DNA of 64,000 nt from the NCBI GenBank assembly GCA_041821265.1, contig JBGUEQ010000021.1:8842-72841 (forward strand), in the 5' to 3' direction. The position numbers and the translations under genes are program-made. The stretch is from Lachnotalea sp041821265 (GTDB lineage Bacteria > Bacillota > Clostridia > Lachnospirales > Lachnospiraceae). Of the stretch, positions 1 through 8,373 are shown one piece after another. The number at the start of each line of letters is the position of its first letter. Within the stretch, counting starts at the first letter, position 1. The notes under the pieces were generated by a model that worked only from the letters and a program-made list of their open reading frames with translations, searched no databases and had not been told where the DNA came from.

Positions 1-1
1 A

Positions 2-202
2 GCAATGAAATCAATCGGTACAGATGTAGATAACACAATATTTATAGGAGATCAGATATTTACAGATATATATGGAGCAAATCGAACAGGTCTTAAAACA
101 ATACTAGTTAAGCCAATACATCCCAAAGAGGAAATACAAATTGTATTAAAAAGATATTTAGAAAAAATAGTTTTATTCTTCTATTTAAGAAGTAAAAAAT
201 AA
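2..202 (+). CDS. YqeG-like HAD phosphatase, C-terminal part (cut by window edge)
   Basis: This is the C-terminal end of a HAD-superfamily phosphatase of the YqeG (IIIA) type; the reading frame is open to the window edge, so the true start lies upstream. The segment NTIFIGDQIFTDIYGANR holds the HAD motif IV (GDQ..TD), which binds the catalytic magnesium, and is followed by a typical strand (GLKTILVKPI). The N-terminal DxDxT nucleophile motif is outside the window. The in-frame Met at position 5 is internal rather than a start. The gene is followed by efp on the same strand after about 150 bases. The family is seen next to translation and shikimate genes in Firmicutes; the substrate is not known. 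Confidence 0.75.
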   Translation, partial: AMKSIGTDVDNTIFIGDQIFTDIYGANRTGLKTILVKPIHPKEEIQIVLKRYLEKIVLFFYLRSKK

Positions 203-300
203 AATATTTGAATATGGTTACGGAACTATAACTGAAAATATATGTAAAGTAAAAAAATAGTTGAAATAAATAACTATTTATTATAAAATAGAAAAGAGTG

Positions 301-324
301 TGGTAATTAAATCTATAATTACCA
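301..324. promoter_or_regulatory. 9-bp palindrome in the efp 5' region
   Basis: TGGTAATTA (301-309) and TAATTACCA (316-324) form a perfect inverted repeat with a 6-base spacer, just upstream of the efp ribosome site (AGGAGG near 340). It could be an operator or a leader hairpin. No T-run follows, so it is not a standard terminator. Confidence 0.35.
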
Positions 325-354
325 TCGGCATTATTTTAAGGAGGAATATCAGAT

Positions 355-912
355 ATGATATCAGCAGGTGATTTTAGAAACGGTATAACAATCGAAATAG
401 ATAACAATATCTTTCAGATTATTGAGTTTCAACATGTAAAACCAGGAAAAGGTGCGGCTTTCGTTAGAACTAAAATAAGAAATATTAGAAGTGGTGGAGT
501 AGTTGAAAAAACCTTCAGACCTACAGAAAAATTTCCACAAGCTCGTATTGACAGAGACGATATGCAGTATTTGTATTCAGATGGAGATTTATTTAATTTC
601 ATGGATACAACGACATTTGAGCAAATTGCATTAAATGCAGATGAAATTGGTGATGCTTTAAAATTTGTGAAAGAAAATGAAATGGTTAAAATATGTGCAC
701 ATAACGGTAATGTATTTGCGGTTGAGCCACCGTTATTCGTTGAACTAGAGATTACGGATACAGAACCAGGCGTTAAAGGCGATACAGCTCAGGGTGCCAC
801 TAAGCCAGCAGTTGTAGAAACAGGAGCTACTGTTTATGTACCATTATTTGTAAACCAAGGCGATAAAATTAAAATTGATACAAGAACAGGCGATTATCTT
901 TCAAGAGTATAA
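355..912 (+). CDS. efp: Elongation factor P
   Basis: EF-P binds the ribosome between the P and E sites and relieves stalling at polyproline stretches. The 185-residue length matches the family. An N-terminal KOW-like barrel (about 1-65) carries the loop PGKGAA with Lys32 at the tip, the residue that is post-translationally modified in many bacteria. Two OB-type domains follow, with the C-terminal signature KIDTRTGDYLSRV. The start is preceded by a strong AGGAGG. No modification enzyme (epmA/B, ymfI or earP) is seen in this window. The gene is followed by a hairpin at 931-971 and looks monocistronic or co-transcribed with the upstream phosphatase. Confidence 0.97.
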   Translation: MISAGDFRNGITIEIDNNIFQIIEFQHVKPGKGAAFVRTKIRNIRSGGVVEKTFRPTEKFPQARIDRDDMQYLYSDGDLFNFMDTTTFEQIALNADEIGDALKFVKENEMVKICAHNGNVFAVEPPLFVELEITDTEPGVKGDTAQGATKPAVVETGATVYVPLFVNQGDKIKIDTRTGDYLSRV

Positions 913-930
913 TTAAAAGGTACTTGTAGC

Positions 931-971
931 TATAGTATATAGGAACCATGTTCTGCTTTCTATATACTATA
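931..971. terminator. Hairpin after efp
   Basis: TATAGTATATAG (931-942) pairs perfectly with CTATATACTATA (960-971) across a 17-base loop. The stem is AT-rich and lacks a T-run, so it may be a weak or factor-assisted terminator. Confidence 0.45.
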
Positions 972-1560
972 CTTAAAATATTTGATATTTATATTATCTT
1001 AATATTAATAGTTGAAAGTTTTTATTAGTGTGGAAATTGTAAGTAAAGTAAGTGATTTTTTATCGTTTAATGGAATTTTATTCTGTGTTCTTATAGCACA
1101 TTCGTGCATTGTTTTCCAGTATTGTTTTAAAATTTTATAGCAATAGACTAGTGTCTATAATAGGAACTGTGTTTTGTTGCGAAAGATCTGTCGTGTTATG
1201 GCGCTGAAATGCAATAAATCTGTATTTCGTACGCAATAGATAACAGTAACGATAAGAGTTGTTACATAATATGAATTTATATGGTTTGGGGCTATTATAA
1301 ATAAATTTGGCACAAAATGAGTGGGAGAGTTTATTTTGTGCAATAGGAGGGATGAGGTTGAGGGTCTATTAAATTGAGCTAATTATAAATAATAAAGTTT
1401 ATTTTATTGTGTATAGGATATTGAAACGACTGCTTACAGTCAGACTGTGAGCCAAACCAGACCTAGAAAATAGCAAGAATTCACTAGGTTGTGATAATTG
1501 ATCGTTATAGAAGCATACGTTCAATTATACTATTGTAAATAATAGAGAATAGGAGAATAC
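972..1560. other. Intergenic region with an eroded dispersed-repeat copy
   Basis: No gene is seen. Around 1198-1270 the sequence (TATGGCGCTGAAATGCAA, then a TAACAGTAACGATAA block) resembles the intergenic repeat at 7038-7110 (TATAGCGCTGAAATTCAA). Small hairpins occur at 1144-1157 (TAGAC/GTCTA) and 1432-1452 (GCTTACAGT/ACTGTGAGC, one wobble). The 62-codon minus-strand frame across 1155-1343 has no ribosome site or family likeness. Confidence 0.4.
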
Positions 1561-2466
1561 ATGGATTATACAACGTTTGTTAATGAAACAGCAGATACAA
1601 TTCGTTATATTATGGGAAAGGAAGCAGAGGTTAGGCTGACGACAATTACCAAGAATAACAATGTGAAATTAGATGGTCTTACAATAAAAATGGAGGATGA
1701 AAATATATCACCAACCATTTATTTGAACGATTATTATAAAAGTTATCTAACTGAAAAAAGCATTGATAAGATTGCATATGAAGTCATTGCAATTTATGAA
1801 GAAAATAAAGTGAAAAATAACATCGATGTTAATTTTTTTACTGACTTTTGCAACGTAAAAGATAGAGTAGCGTATAAATTGGTTAACTATGAAAAAAACA
1901 AAGAGATGCTTGAGGATGTTCCTTATATTAGATTTATGGATTTGGTTATTGTTTTTTATTGCCTAGTTAGTAGTGAGTGGCTGACAAATGCTACTATATT
2001 AATTCATAATTCACATCTTAATATGTGGAAAACAAATGTAGAAGAATTATATGAATTAGCACAAGAAAATACTGCAAAACTTCTTACGGTAGTAGTGGAT
2101 AATATTGAAACAATCCTTAGAAACGAACTTGGAGAAGATATGCAAGAAATGTTTGATAGTGAAGTAGATAATACAAATACGCCAATGTATGTTATTAGTA
2201 ACAACACGAAAGTGAATGGTGCAGCGTGCATTTTATATAAAAATGTATTAAAAGATTTTGCTAAAGTAGTGGAAAGCGATTTATATGTACTTCCAAGCAG
2301 TGTGCATGAAATTATAGTGATTCCAAAATTCGAAGAAGGTAATCAAAACGACCTAAAAGAAATAGTGAAAGAGACCAATGATAATCATGTGCAAGATGAA
2401 GAAATACTTTCCTATAGTGTGTATGAATATGTAAGAAATGAGGATAAACTCAAAATAGTAATTTAA
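1561..2466 (+). CDS. DUF5688 family protein
   Basis: This 301-residue protein resembles the DUF5688 family, common and often multicopy in Lachnospiraceae. Family-like features are an N-terminal helical segment (VNETADTIRYIM), the phrase NNVKLDGLTI, then ISPTIYLNDYYKSY near residues 50-65, and a C-terminal region with LPSSVHEIIVIP. There is no signal peptide, membrane segment or obvious catalytic motif, so it is probably cytosolic. The start follows AGGAGAAT. It stands alone between two non-coding regions, both rich in inverted repeats. The function of the family is unknown; links with mobile or phase-variable loci are speculative. Confidence 0.7.
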   Translation: MDYTTFVNETADTIRYIMGKEAEVRLTTITKNNNVKLDGLTIKMEDENISPTIYLNDYYKSYLTEKSIDKIAYEVIAIYEENKVKNNIDVNFFTDFCNVKDRVAYKLVNYEKNKEMLEDVPYIRFMDLVIVFYCLVSSEWLTNATILIHNSHLNMWKTNVEELYELAQENTAKLLTVVVDNIETILRNELGEDMQEMFDSEVDNTNTPMYVISNNTKVNGAACILYKNVLKDFAKVVESDLYVLPSSVHEIIVIPKFEEGNQNDLKEIVKETNDNHVQDEEILSYSVYEYVRNEDKLKIVI

Positions 2467-2529
2467 AAAGAAATAAAAATCAGGGGAATAAAAGATTGAA
2501 ATAAAGGTTACAGTCTAGCCATGCCATTC

Positions 2530-2673
2530 ATAATGTGCCAAAATATATAGGTATACCAATTATTTACTGACAGGTTGGCACATTATTCATGTAGGGCGTC
2601 CACCCTATAGAACCGATGATACAAATTGCCATTAGAGTGCAAGCATTCACAGTCAGTTTGTATCATCGGTTCT
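2530..2673. repeat. Two long perfect inverted repeats (structured intergenic segment)
   Basis: ATAATGTGCCAA (2530-2541) pairs with TTGGCACATTAT (2575-2586). A second repeat pairs AGAACCGATGATACAAA (2609-2625) with TTTGTATCATCGGTTCT (2657-2673), 17 perfect base pairs around a 31-base loop. A short TAGGG/CCCTA hairpin (2592-2607) lies between them. No T-run follows on either strand. It may be a structured RNA, a compound terminator or a small non-autonomous element. Confidence 0.55.
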
Positions 2674-2792
2674 GCATGGCTGAACAGTAACAAATAAATA
2701 ACAAAATATTAAAGAACTATAAACTTCCAATTGATTATTTACTAGTTATGATGTAGAATACTACTGTGGCTTTGTAACCTAATATTCAATAT

Positions 2793-2865
2793 GCATTCGT
2801 AGCTCAGGGGATAGAGCGGTGGTTTCCGGTACCACGTGTCGGGGGTTCGAATCCCTTCGGATGCA
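2793..2865 (+). tRNA. tRNA-Arg (anticodon CCG)
   Basis: A full cloverleaf can be drawn. The acceptor stem pairs GCATTCG with CGGATGC, and A is the discriminator. The D arm is GCTC..GAGC, the anticodon stem GTGGT/ACCAC carries the loop TTCCGGT with anticodon CCG, and the T arm has loop TTCGAAT. The 3' CCA is not encoded. This tRNA reads the rare CGG arginine codon. Confidence 0.95.
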
Positions 2866-3078
2866 TATCAGACAAATAATAACAGTTGTATTATTGTTAC
2901 ATATTTGTTAAAATAACTACATTATGCAAAAACTACAGAGCTAAATTGTACAAATTGTTTAATTTAAGTTAAGGTTTACAAATTTTCATTTGGCTCGTAA
3001 TACTAAAGATAAGGACATCGAATATTCACTATTAAAATATATAATGTAACGAAGAGACGTAGCATGTAGGAGGTTTAT

Positions 3079-4347
3079 ATGAAATTAAATTTAGAGACTA
3101 TGAAAGCATTTTTGATTAAAAATAAAACATACGTGATTATTGCCGCAGTATTTATAGCAATGGTATTTGTTTTAATGACCATAAATCAAGGAGATTCATC
3201 AACGGATGCAAAGCAAGCAGATTCAGATGAAGTAATTACCGTGGATGAAACCACACCAGATACGGCAACTGAAGATACCACAGTGGCTACTAATGATTTG
3301 CAGGTTGATGCATACCCAGCGGTTAATGAACTTGTTAATAAATATTTTACAGCAATGTCTACAAGTGATATTGATACTTTACTACAAATTGTGAATCCTT
3401 TGAGTGATGAAGAGCAAACGCAGATTCAACAGAAAAAGGAATACATTGAAGGATACGACAATATAACTTGTTACACTAAGATTGGTCCTGAAGAAAATTC
3501 ATATGTTGTTTTTGTATATTATGAAATTAAGTTTATTAATATTAATACGTTAGTTCCAGGTGAGATTCCGTTATATATTTGTTCAAATGAAGATGGAAGC
3601 TTGTATATTTATAATGACGAGCTTACACCAGAAGTTGATTCTTATATCGCTGATATTGCAGCAGGACAAGATATTGTTGAGTTAATTGGTTCTGTTGATA
3701 CAAAGTTTACTGAGGCTCAAGCAGCAGATCCTGATTTAAAAGCATTTATTGATAAATTATCAGGCACAGCAGACCAGGCGGCAGCAGATCAAGCAGCAGC
3801 AGATCAAGCAGCAGCAGATCAAGCAGCAGCAGATCAAGCAGCAGCAGATCAGGCAACGGCAGACCAAGCGGCGGCAGACCAAGCGGCGGCGGATCAAGCA
3901 GCGGCAGACCAGGCAGCAGCAGACCAAGCAACTACAGAAGATGGATATGAAGCAGTTGATGAAACAGTTTATGCATCTGAGACGGTTAATGTTAGAGATT
4001 CTAGTAGTGAAGATGGTTCAAAATTGGGACAAATTTATGTAGGTGAAAGTACTAAGAGAACCGGTGTTGGCTCAAATGGATGGAGTCGTATTGAATTTAA
4101 TGGTGAGACAGGATATGTCATGACAGAATATTTGACAACAGAAGGAGTAACACAAGAGATTAAATATTTATCTTCTACTGTTAATCTTAGAGCAGAAGCT
4201 GATGAGAATTCAGACAAAGTAGCAACTGCTTACGAAGGTACAAAAGTTACAAGAAGCGCTAAATTAGATAATGGTTGGAGTAGAATAAGCTTTGATGGTG
4301 TTACAGGTTATGTTAAATCGGAATATCTAGCTGATACGTATAAATAA
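3079..4347 (+). CDS. Membrane-anchored protein with ADQAA repeats and two SH3b domains
   Basis: This 422-residue protein is probably anchored in the membrane with its bulk outside. A hydrophobic segment (about 17-36, VIIAAVFIAMVFVLM) follows a short basic N-terminus. Residues about 70-225 resemble an NTF2-like or DUF4878-type domain (NELVNKYFTAMSTSDIDTL). Then come eleven ADQAA/ADQAT pentads (about 231-285). Two bacterial SH3 domains end the protein (about 295-350 and 358-420), each with VNVRD or VNLRAEA and GWSRI..G.TGYV. SH3b domains usually bind peptidoglycan or cell-wall peptides. The start has an AGGAGG site. No enzymatic domain is visible; a role in cell-wall sensing or attachment is inferred. 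Confidence 0.75.
   Translation: MKLNLETMKAFLIKNKTYVIIAAVFIAMVFVLMTINQGDSSTDAKQADSDEVITVDETTPDTATEDTTVATNDLQVDAYPAVNELVNKYFTAMSTSDIDTLLQIVNPLSDEEQTQIQQKKEYIEGYDNITCYTKIGPEENSYVVFVYYEIKFININTLVPGEIPLYICSNEDGSLYIYNDELTPEVDSYIADIAAGQDIVELIGSVDTKFTEAQAADPDLKAFIDKLSGTADQAAADQAAADQAAADQAAADQAAADQATADQAAADQAAADQAAADQAAADQATTEDGYEAVDETVYASETVNVRDSSSEDGSKLGQIYVGESTKRTGVGSNGWSRIEFNGETGYVMTEYLTTEGVTQEIKYLSSTVNLRAEADENSDKVATAYEGTKVTRSAKLDNGWSRISFDGVTGYVKSEYLADTYK
3769..3933 (+). repeat. In-frame 15-bp tandem repeat encoding 11 ADQAA units
   Basis: Eleven 15-base units encode the pentad ADQAA (or ADQAT). The first five or so are nearly identical in DNA (GCAGCAGATCAAGCA), while later ones carry synonymous G/C changes, suggesting slippage-driven expansion of an alanine-rich helical linker. 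Long frames in the other phases here are by-products of the repeat. Confidence 0.9.
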
Positions 4348-4439
4348 ATTATATGTTGATGTAAATACACTGCATTTAATAGGTTAGTCATAAAAACTGT
4401 GTTGCATATAGGATTTTGTGAAATCCTTTATTAGAACTT

Positions 4440-4492
4440 AAAATGAAGCACTATAAATGTTGAAAATAACATCATTTATAGTGCTTCATTTT
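4440..4492. terminator. Strong bidirectional terminator
   Basis: A perfect 20-bp stem pairs 4440-4459 (starting AAAATGAAGCAC) with 4473-4492 (ending GTGCTTCATTTT), loop of 13 bases, T-run on both strands. It separates the SH3b gene from the convergent flavoprotein gene. Confidence 0.85.
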
Positions 4493-4493
4493 T

Positions 4494-4531
4494 ATCTTAT
4501 AGGGAAAGATCTTCGAACTTCCCTATAAGAT
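4494..4531. repeat. Second hairpin with TCGAAC loop
   Basis: ATCTTATAGGGAA (4494-4506) pairs with TTCCCTATAAGAT (4519-4531). The loop and right arm contain TTCGAACTTCC, also present near 63752-63763 (CTACGAACTTCC) inside a similar imperfect hairpin. It probably belongs to the dispersed intergenic repeat family. Confidence 0.5.
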
Positions 4532-4629
4532 ATAGTACTTTGTGCAAAATACGTATCATGTGGAGTGAAAGTTCACATCACTACCACATTTAATAAGCAA
4601 ACAAATCAAATAATTAAAAAGACTTAAGA

Positions 4630-6627
4630 TTATAAATAACCTCTTTTTGATAATGTACTTAAAATATTTCTGCCTTCTTGAACACCATCAATTATTCTTC
4701 TAGCGCGGACACTATCTCCAATATTAATGATTTCCACATCGGTATCGATGAATGTTTCGTTAAGAGCAGCAATGATTGGATTATTAGCACGCATCCCAAG
4801 ACATACAAAACCATAATGAAATGGTAATTCTTCCTCAGTTTCTCCTCTTTTTATTAAAAAGGAATCTGCCTTAACTTCTAAAAGAACAGTGTTTACAAAC
4901 TGATGAACATGATGCTTTTCCATTAGTGTTGTAATACTTACTTTGGATACAGGGTCTAAATCTTTTCCAATAGCAGGTTGCATCTCAACAATGGAAACAT
5001 CTGCATTTCTAGGAGCAAAATATTCGACAACGTCAAGACCAACAGCTCCACCGCCAATTACAACAACTTTCTTTCCAGATAAATCCTTTGGATAGTTATT
5101 CAAATTAGCAATCATACCAGTAATAGTATCTACATTACTATCTTCTTTTTCTAGGCAATCGAAAAGTCCTTTAATTGGAGGTAGTAAAGGGTTAGATCCA
5201 GTTGCATTTATAATTATATTTGGGTTCAGACTCTTAATAAATTCTGTTTTTGCTTCCAGTCTTTTGAAAATAAATAAATTTTTTAAGTTTTCAGCACGTT
5301 TAATCAGGTAATTTGGAAAATCAGATAAACGCTTTTTATCTGGAATTTTTGATATTTCTGCTGCTAGTCCACCTAATTCTTCATTTTTCTCTATCAAGAA
5401 CGTTGTACATCCAACCTCGGCAGCTGTACAGGCCGCTTCAAGTCCGGCAGTACCTGCTCCAATTACTACAACATTACAAGGTGATTTGATTTTTTGATCT
5501 TTATAGCCTTCACCATCGTTAACAGCGGGATTAATTGTACAGCGGATAGGACGATTAATTCCAATACGATTTCCAGCACATCCAATATTGCAGGAGATAC
5601 ATTTTCTAATGGTATCTTCCTGACCAAATTCAACTTTATTTACCCAATCTGGATCCGCAATCAGACCACGACCTATACCAATTAAGTCCGCATCTTCTCG
5701 TGCTAGAATATCCTCAGCAATTTTTGGATCTCTAATATTTCCCATTGTAATAACAGGCTTGTTGAATTTTTCTTTCACGGCCTTAGCCATGTAAGAACGC
5801 CAACCATCAGGAAGATAGTTTGCGTCAATCTGGTATTGGATTGATCCATTTAGACCAGCGGATACATCAATAATATCTGCCTCCTGTTGGAAATAATCAA
5901 GTAGTTCTAGTGTATCGTCTAATGTATTTCCACCTTCTAAAAATTCATCTGCGCTGATTCGCATTATTATAGGAAATCCAGGACCAACTGCATTTCTAAC
6001 TTCTGTCATAACAAGATTTGCAAATCTTGCGCGATTTTCTTTTGAACCACCAAATTCATCCGTACGCGTATTAGTAAGTGGAGATAAAAACTGACTGATT
6101 AAGTAGGAATGTCCAGCATGTATTTCAACAGCATCAAATCCTGCTATCTGAGCTCGTTCTGCGGCTTCTGCATATTTCTTGGCAATATGTTCAATTTCAG
6201 GCTTCGTTAGTGGACGAGGAATTTCACCACCTGTCTTGGAAGGAATGTTGGAAGCGGATACTGGCTGTAGGGCAGTTCTGGAGGAAATGGCAGAAGCACC
6301 AGCATGATTAATCTGAATGGCAATGCATGTGCCGTGTTTGTGCACCGTTTCACATAATTTGAAAAGTCGCGGTATGTAATTATCATGGTCAATACGAAGC
6401 TGAGTAGTGCCGTTTGAACCTTGAGGAGAGTCAATACTTGCATTTTCAACAGTGATAAGACCTGTTCCGCCTTTTGCACGTTGTTCATAATAGTGTATGT
6501 GCAAAAAGCTCATTTCACCATTTTGTTCACCATAATTAGTACCCATTGGTGTCATTATAATACGGTTCTTTAAAGTCATTGTCTTCACGGTAAAAGGAGT
6601 GAAGATAGTAGGATATTTTCTATTCAT
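4630..6627 (-). CDS. Old-yellow-enzyme/2,4-dienoyl-CoA reductase type FMN-FeS-FAD oxidoreductase
   Basis: This 665-residue protein has the three-part plan of 2,4-dienoyl-CoA reductase, trimethylamine dehydrogenase and bile-acid-inducible BaiCD/BaiH. An FMN TIM barrel fills about 1-335 (FDAVEIHAGHSYLISQFLSP near 165-185). Next is a 4Fe-4S cysteine set (CISCNIGC..RCTINP near 342-365), an FAD motif (VVIGAGTAGLEAA near 390) and an NAD(P) motif (VVVIGGGAVGLDVVEYF near 525). It should reduce an activated C=C bond with NAD(P)H. The start at 6627 is chosen because GGAGG sits 7 bases before it, inside the longer frame that begins at 6639. It is divergent from a LysR gene and next to shikimate genes, so a cyclohexene-carboxylate substrate such as dehydroshikimate is a guess. 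Confidence 0.85.
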   Translation of the reverse strand: MNRKYPTIFTPFTVKTMTLKNRIIMTPMGTNYGEQNGEMSFLHIHYYEQRAKGGTGLITVENASIDSPQGSNGTTQLRIDHDNYIPRLFKLCETVHKHGTCIAIQINHAGASAISSRTALQPVSASNIPSKTGGEIPRPLTKPEIEHIAKKYAEAAERAQIAGFDAVEIHAGHSYLISQFLSPLTNTRTDEFGGSKENRARFANLVMTEVRNAVGPGFPIIMRISADEFLEGGNTLDDTLELLDYFQQEADIIDVSAGLNGSIQYQIDANYLPDGWRSYMAKAVKEKFNKPVITMGNIRDPKIAEDILAREDADLIGIGRGLIADPDWVNKVEFGQEDTIRKCISCNIGCAGNRIGINRPIRCTINPAVNDGEGYKDQKIKSPCNVVVIGAGTAGLEAACTAAEVGCTTFLIEKNEELGGLAAEISKIPDKKRLSDFPNYLIKRAENLKNLFIFKRLEAKTEFIKSLNPNIIINATGSNPLLPPIKGLFDCLEKEDSNVDTITGMIANLNNYPKDLSGKKVVVIGGGAVGLDVVEYFAPRNADVSIVEMQPAIGKDLDPVSKVSITTLMEKHHVHQFVNTVLLEVKADSFLIKRGETEEELPFHYGFVCLGMRANNPIIAALNETFIDTDVEIINIGDSVRARRIIDGVQEGRNILSTLSKRGYL

Positions 6628-6653
6628 TGTTGCCTCCATTATTAGATATTCAT

Positions 6654-6667
6654 GTTAATATATTAAC
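6654..6667. promoter_or_regulatory. 14-bp palindrome upstream of the flavoprotein gene
   Basis: GTTAATATATTAAC is a perfect palindrome about 25 bases upstream of the start of the minus-strand gene. It may be an operator, perhaps for the divergent LysR protein, but it is AT-rich and could be chance. Confidence 0.3.
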
Positions 6668-7176
6668 AAATAAAAGTAAAATATATATAATATTCAGTAC
6701 ACATTAAATTTGAGATGATTAATCTAGAAAACGCGAGTTTGTTGACTCCAAAATGATAGTTACTGTATTTTGAATATAACATATAGCGATAACTATTAAT
6801 GTACTGAAAAGATATAAATATATTTTATAGTATGCTCTTCAAAGCAAATTTTATAGATACTTTGAAGATACTACACTAAGTTTATATTAATATATACATA
6901 AAAACAAATAAAGAAATTTCATTAATCTATAGATTAAAACTATGGTTTGTGGTAGAGTAAATTTAATAATAACTATTCAAAACCCACTAGCTAGAAACCA
7001 CTAGCGTGAGGTGTTTTGCAAAGCAAAATTCCGAGTTTTATAGCGCTGAAATTCAAGTATCTTGTATTTTATGTGTATCGCGTAGCGGTAACTATGAAGT
7101 TACTGAATAGTAACATTTAATGAACATTTAGAACTATTTAATTAGATATATAAACATGCAAAGAAAGGATTAGAGA
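6668..7176. other. Divergent regulatory region with repeat copies
   Basis: About 500 bases without a gene separate the flavoprotein and LysR genes. TAGCGATAACTATTAATGTACTGA-like sequence (6784-6807) and a fuller copy (7067-7110) belong to a dispersed repeat. TATTTTGAATATAAC (6766-6780) recurs exactly at 11400-11414, upstream of the TRAP operon. Confidence 0.45.
7067..7110 (+). repeat. Dispersed intergenic repeat, copy A
   Basis: The block TTTTATGTGTATCGCGTAGC continues into GGTAACTATGAAGTTACTGA. It matches 63894-63931 with two differences over 38 positions. Its right half matches the reverse complement of 59875-59903 and, more weakly, 6784-6807. Confidence 0.7.
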
Positions 7177-8067
7177 ATGAATTTAAATCATCTATATTAT
7201 TTTGTGACACTTGCGCATCTGGAGCATTATACAAAAGCGGCTAACGAACTTTCAATTACACAGCCTAGTTTAAGCCATGCAATCACATTGCTTGAAAATG
7301 AATTAGAAACATATCTATTTGAAAAGCAAGGGAGAAACGTTGTTCTTACCAAATATGGCAGAGTGTTTCTTAAGTACGTGGAAGAGTCTTTGGGAATTTT
7401 AGAAAGTGGCATTAAAAAAACAAAAATGTTGACAAGTGTAACGAGTGGATTTATTGATTTAGCGTTTATTTACACGCTAGGAACCCATTATGTACCACAG
7501 ATTGTTGCTCGATTTTTAAGGCAGAATCAAGAAAAGGATATCAAATTTTCATTCACTTCAGCCGCTACCACTGATATTATTAAAGGCTTGAAAGAAGAAA
7601 AATTCGATATTGCATTTTGTTCAAAGATTGAAAACGAAAAAGAAATTGAATTTATTCCAATTGGTGAACAAGAATTAGTCGTAATTGTGCCAACGGATCA
7701 TCCTTTGGCCGTACTTACATTTATTGATTTGAAAGAAACAATTAATTATCCTCAGATTTACTTTTCTAAGACAAGTGGATTGAGACCAGTTATTGATGAT
7801 TTATACAGACAAATAGATGAAACTCCTAATATCCTTTATGAAGTAGAAGAAGATGGAGCAGTTGCTGGTTTGGTTGCAGAAAATTTTGGAATAGCAGTTT
7901 TACCGAATATATCTATATTACAGTCTCTTAATGTTAAAATACTGGAAATAACAAATCCTAGATATACAAGAAATATATATATGGCCAGAGTTAAGAATAA
8001 ATATTTAACACCTGTAGTACAACAATTCGCAAAATTTGTACAGGAGCAAACAGAAATTTCAATTTAG
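7177..8067 (+). CDS. LysR-family transcriptional regulator
   Basis: This 296-residue protein is a LysR-type regulator. The N-terminal winged helix-turn-helix (about 1-60) reads YTKAANELSITQPSLSHAI, and a periplasmic-binding-like effector domain (about 90-290) follows, with the usual DIAFCSK and HPLA segments. The start follows AAAGGA. It is divergent from the FMN-FeS-FAD enzyme and lies just upstream of the ydiB-type operon, so it probably controls one or both, with a shikimate-pathway metabolite as inducer. That effector is inferred from context only. Confidence 0.9.
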   Translation: MNLNHLYYFVTLAHLEHYTKAANELSITQPSLSHAITLLENELETYLFEKQGRNVVLTKYGRVFLKYVEESLGILESGIKKTKMLTSVTSGFIDLAFIYTLGTHYVPQIVARFLRQNQEKDIKFSFTSAATTDIIKGLKEEKFDIAFCSKIENEKEIEFIPIGEQELVVIVPTDHPLAVLTFIDLKETINYPQIYFSKTSGLRPVIDDLYRQIDETPNILYEVEEDGAVAGLVAENFGIAVLPNISILQSLNVKILEITNPRYTRNIYMARVKNKYLTPVVQQFAKFVQEQTEISI

Positions 8068-8373
8068 TATATTTGGATGTAAGAAGAAACAATTGTTAAA
8101 ATATAGACAAAATCTATTGTAATCATTAAATACATTAATATTTTTTATGAATCAATTTTTATGTATTTTTCTTATAATAAGTAGGAAGGTAGTTATATAT
8201 AAAAAATATCTATGAATTGTTCTAATAAATCAATTGGATTAATATGAAAACTGTATTTATAATAGACTTATACAGAACAAGTGATATTTTGCTTAATTGA
8301 AATGTTAAAATATTCACATATTTGTACAATTTATAACTAACTAAGATTAATTTAAAGTGAAGGAGATTATTTT
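8068..8373 (+). promoter_or_regulatory. Promoter region of the shikimate operon
   Basis: A plausible sigma-A promoter is TTGGAT (8234-8239), 18 bases, then TATAAT (8258-8263), leaving a leader of about 100 bases before the start at 8374. Nothing else is recognisable in this AT-rich stretch. Confidence 0.4.

Noticed and set aside
1155..1343. 62-codon minus-strand frame after efp
   Set aside because: It covers an eroded repeat, lacks a ribosome site and resembles nothing.
3746..4042. Long open frames in other phases over the ADQAA repeat
   Set aside because: They arise from the triplet-multiple repeat and have no ribosome site; the repeat codes ADQAA in the frame of the SH3b gene.
6207..6488. 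93-codon frame inside the large flavoprotein gene
   Set aside because: Same strand but out of phase with a clearly coding FMN domain; a shadow frame.
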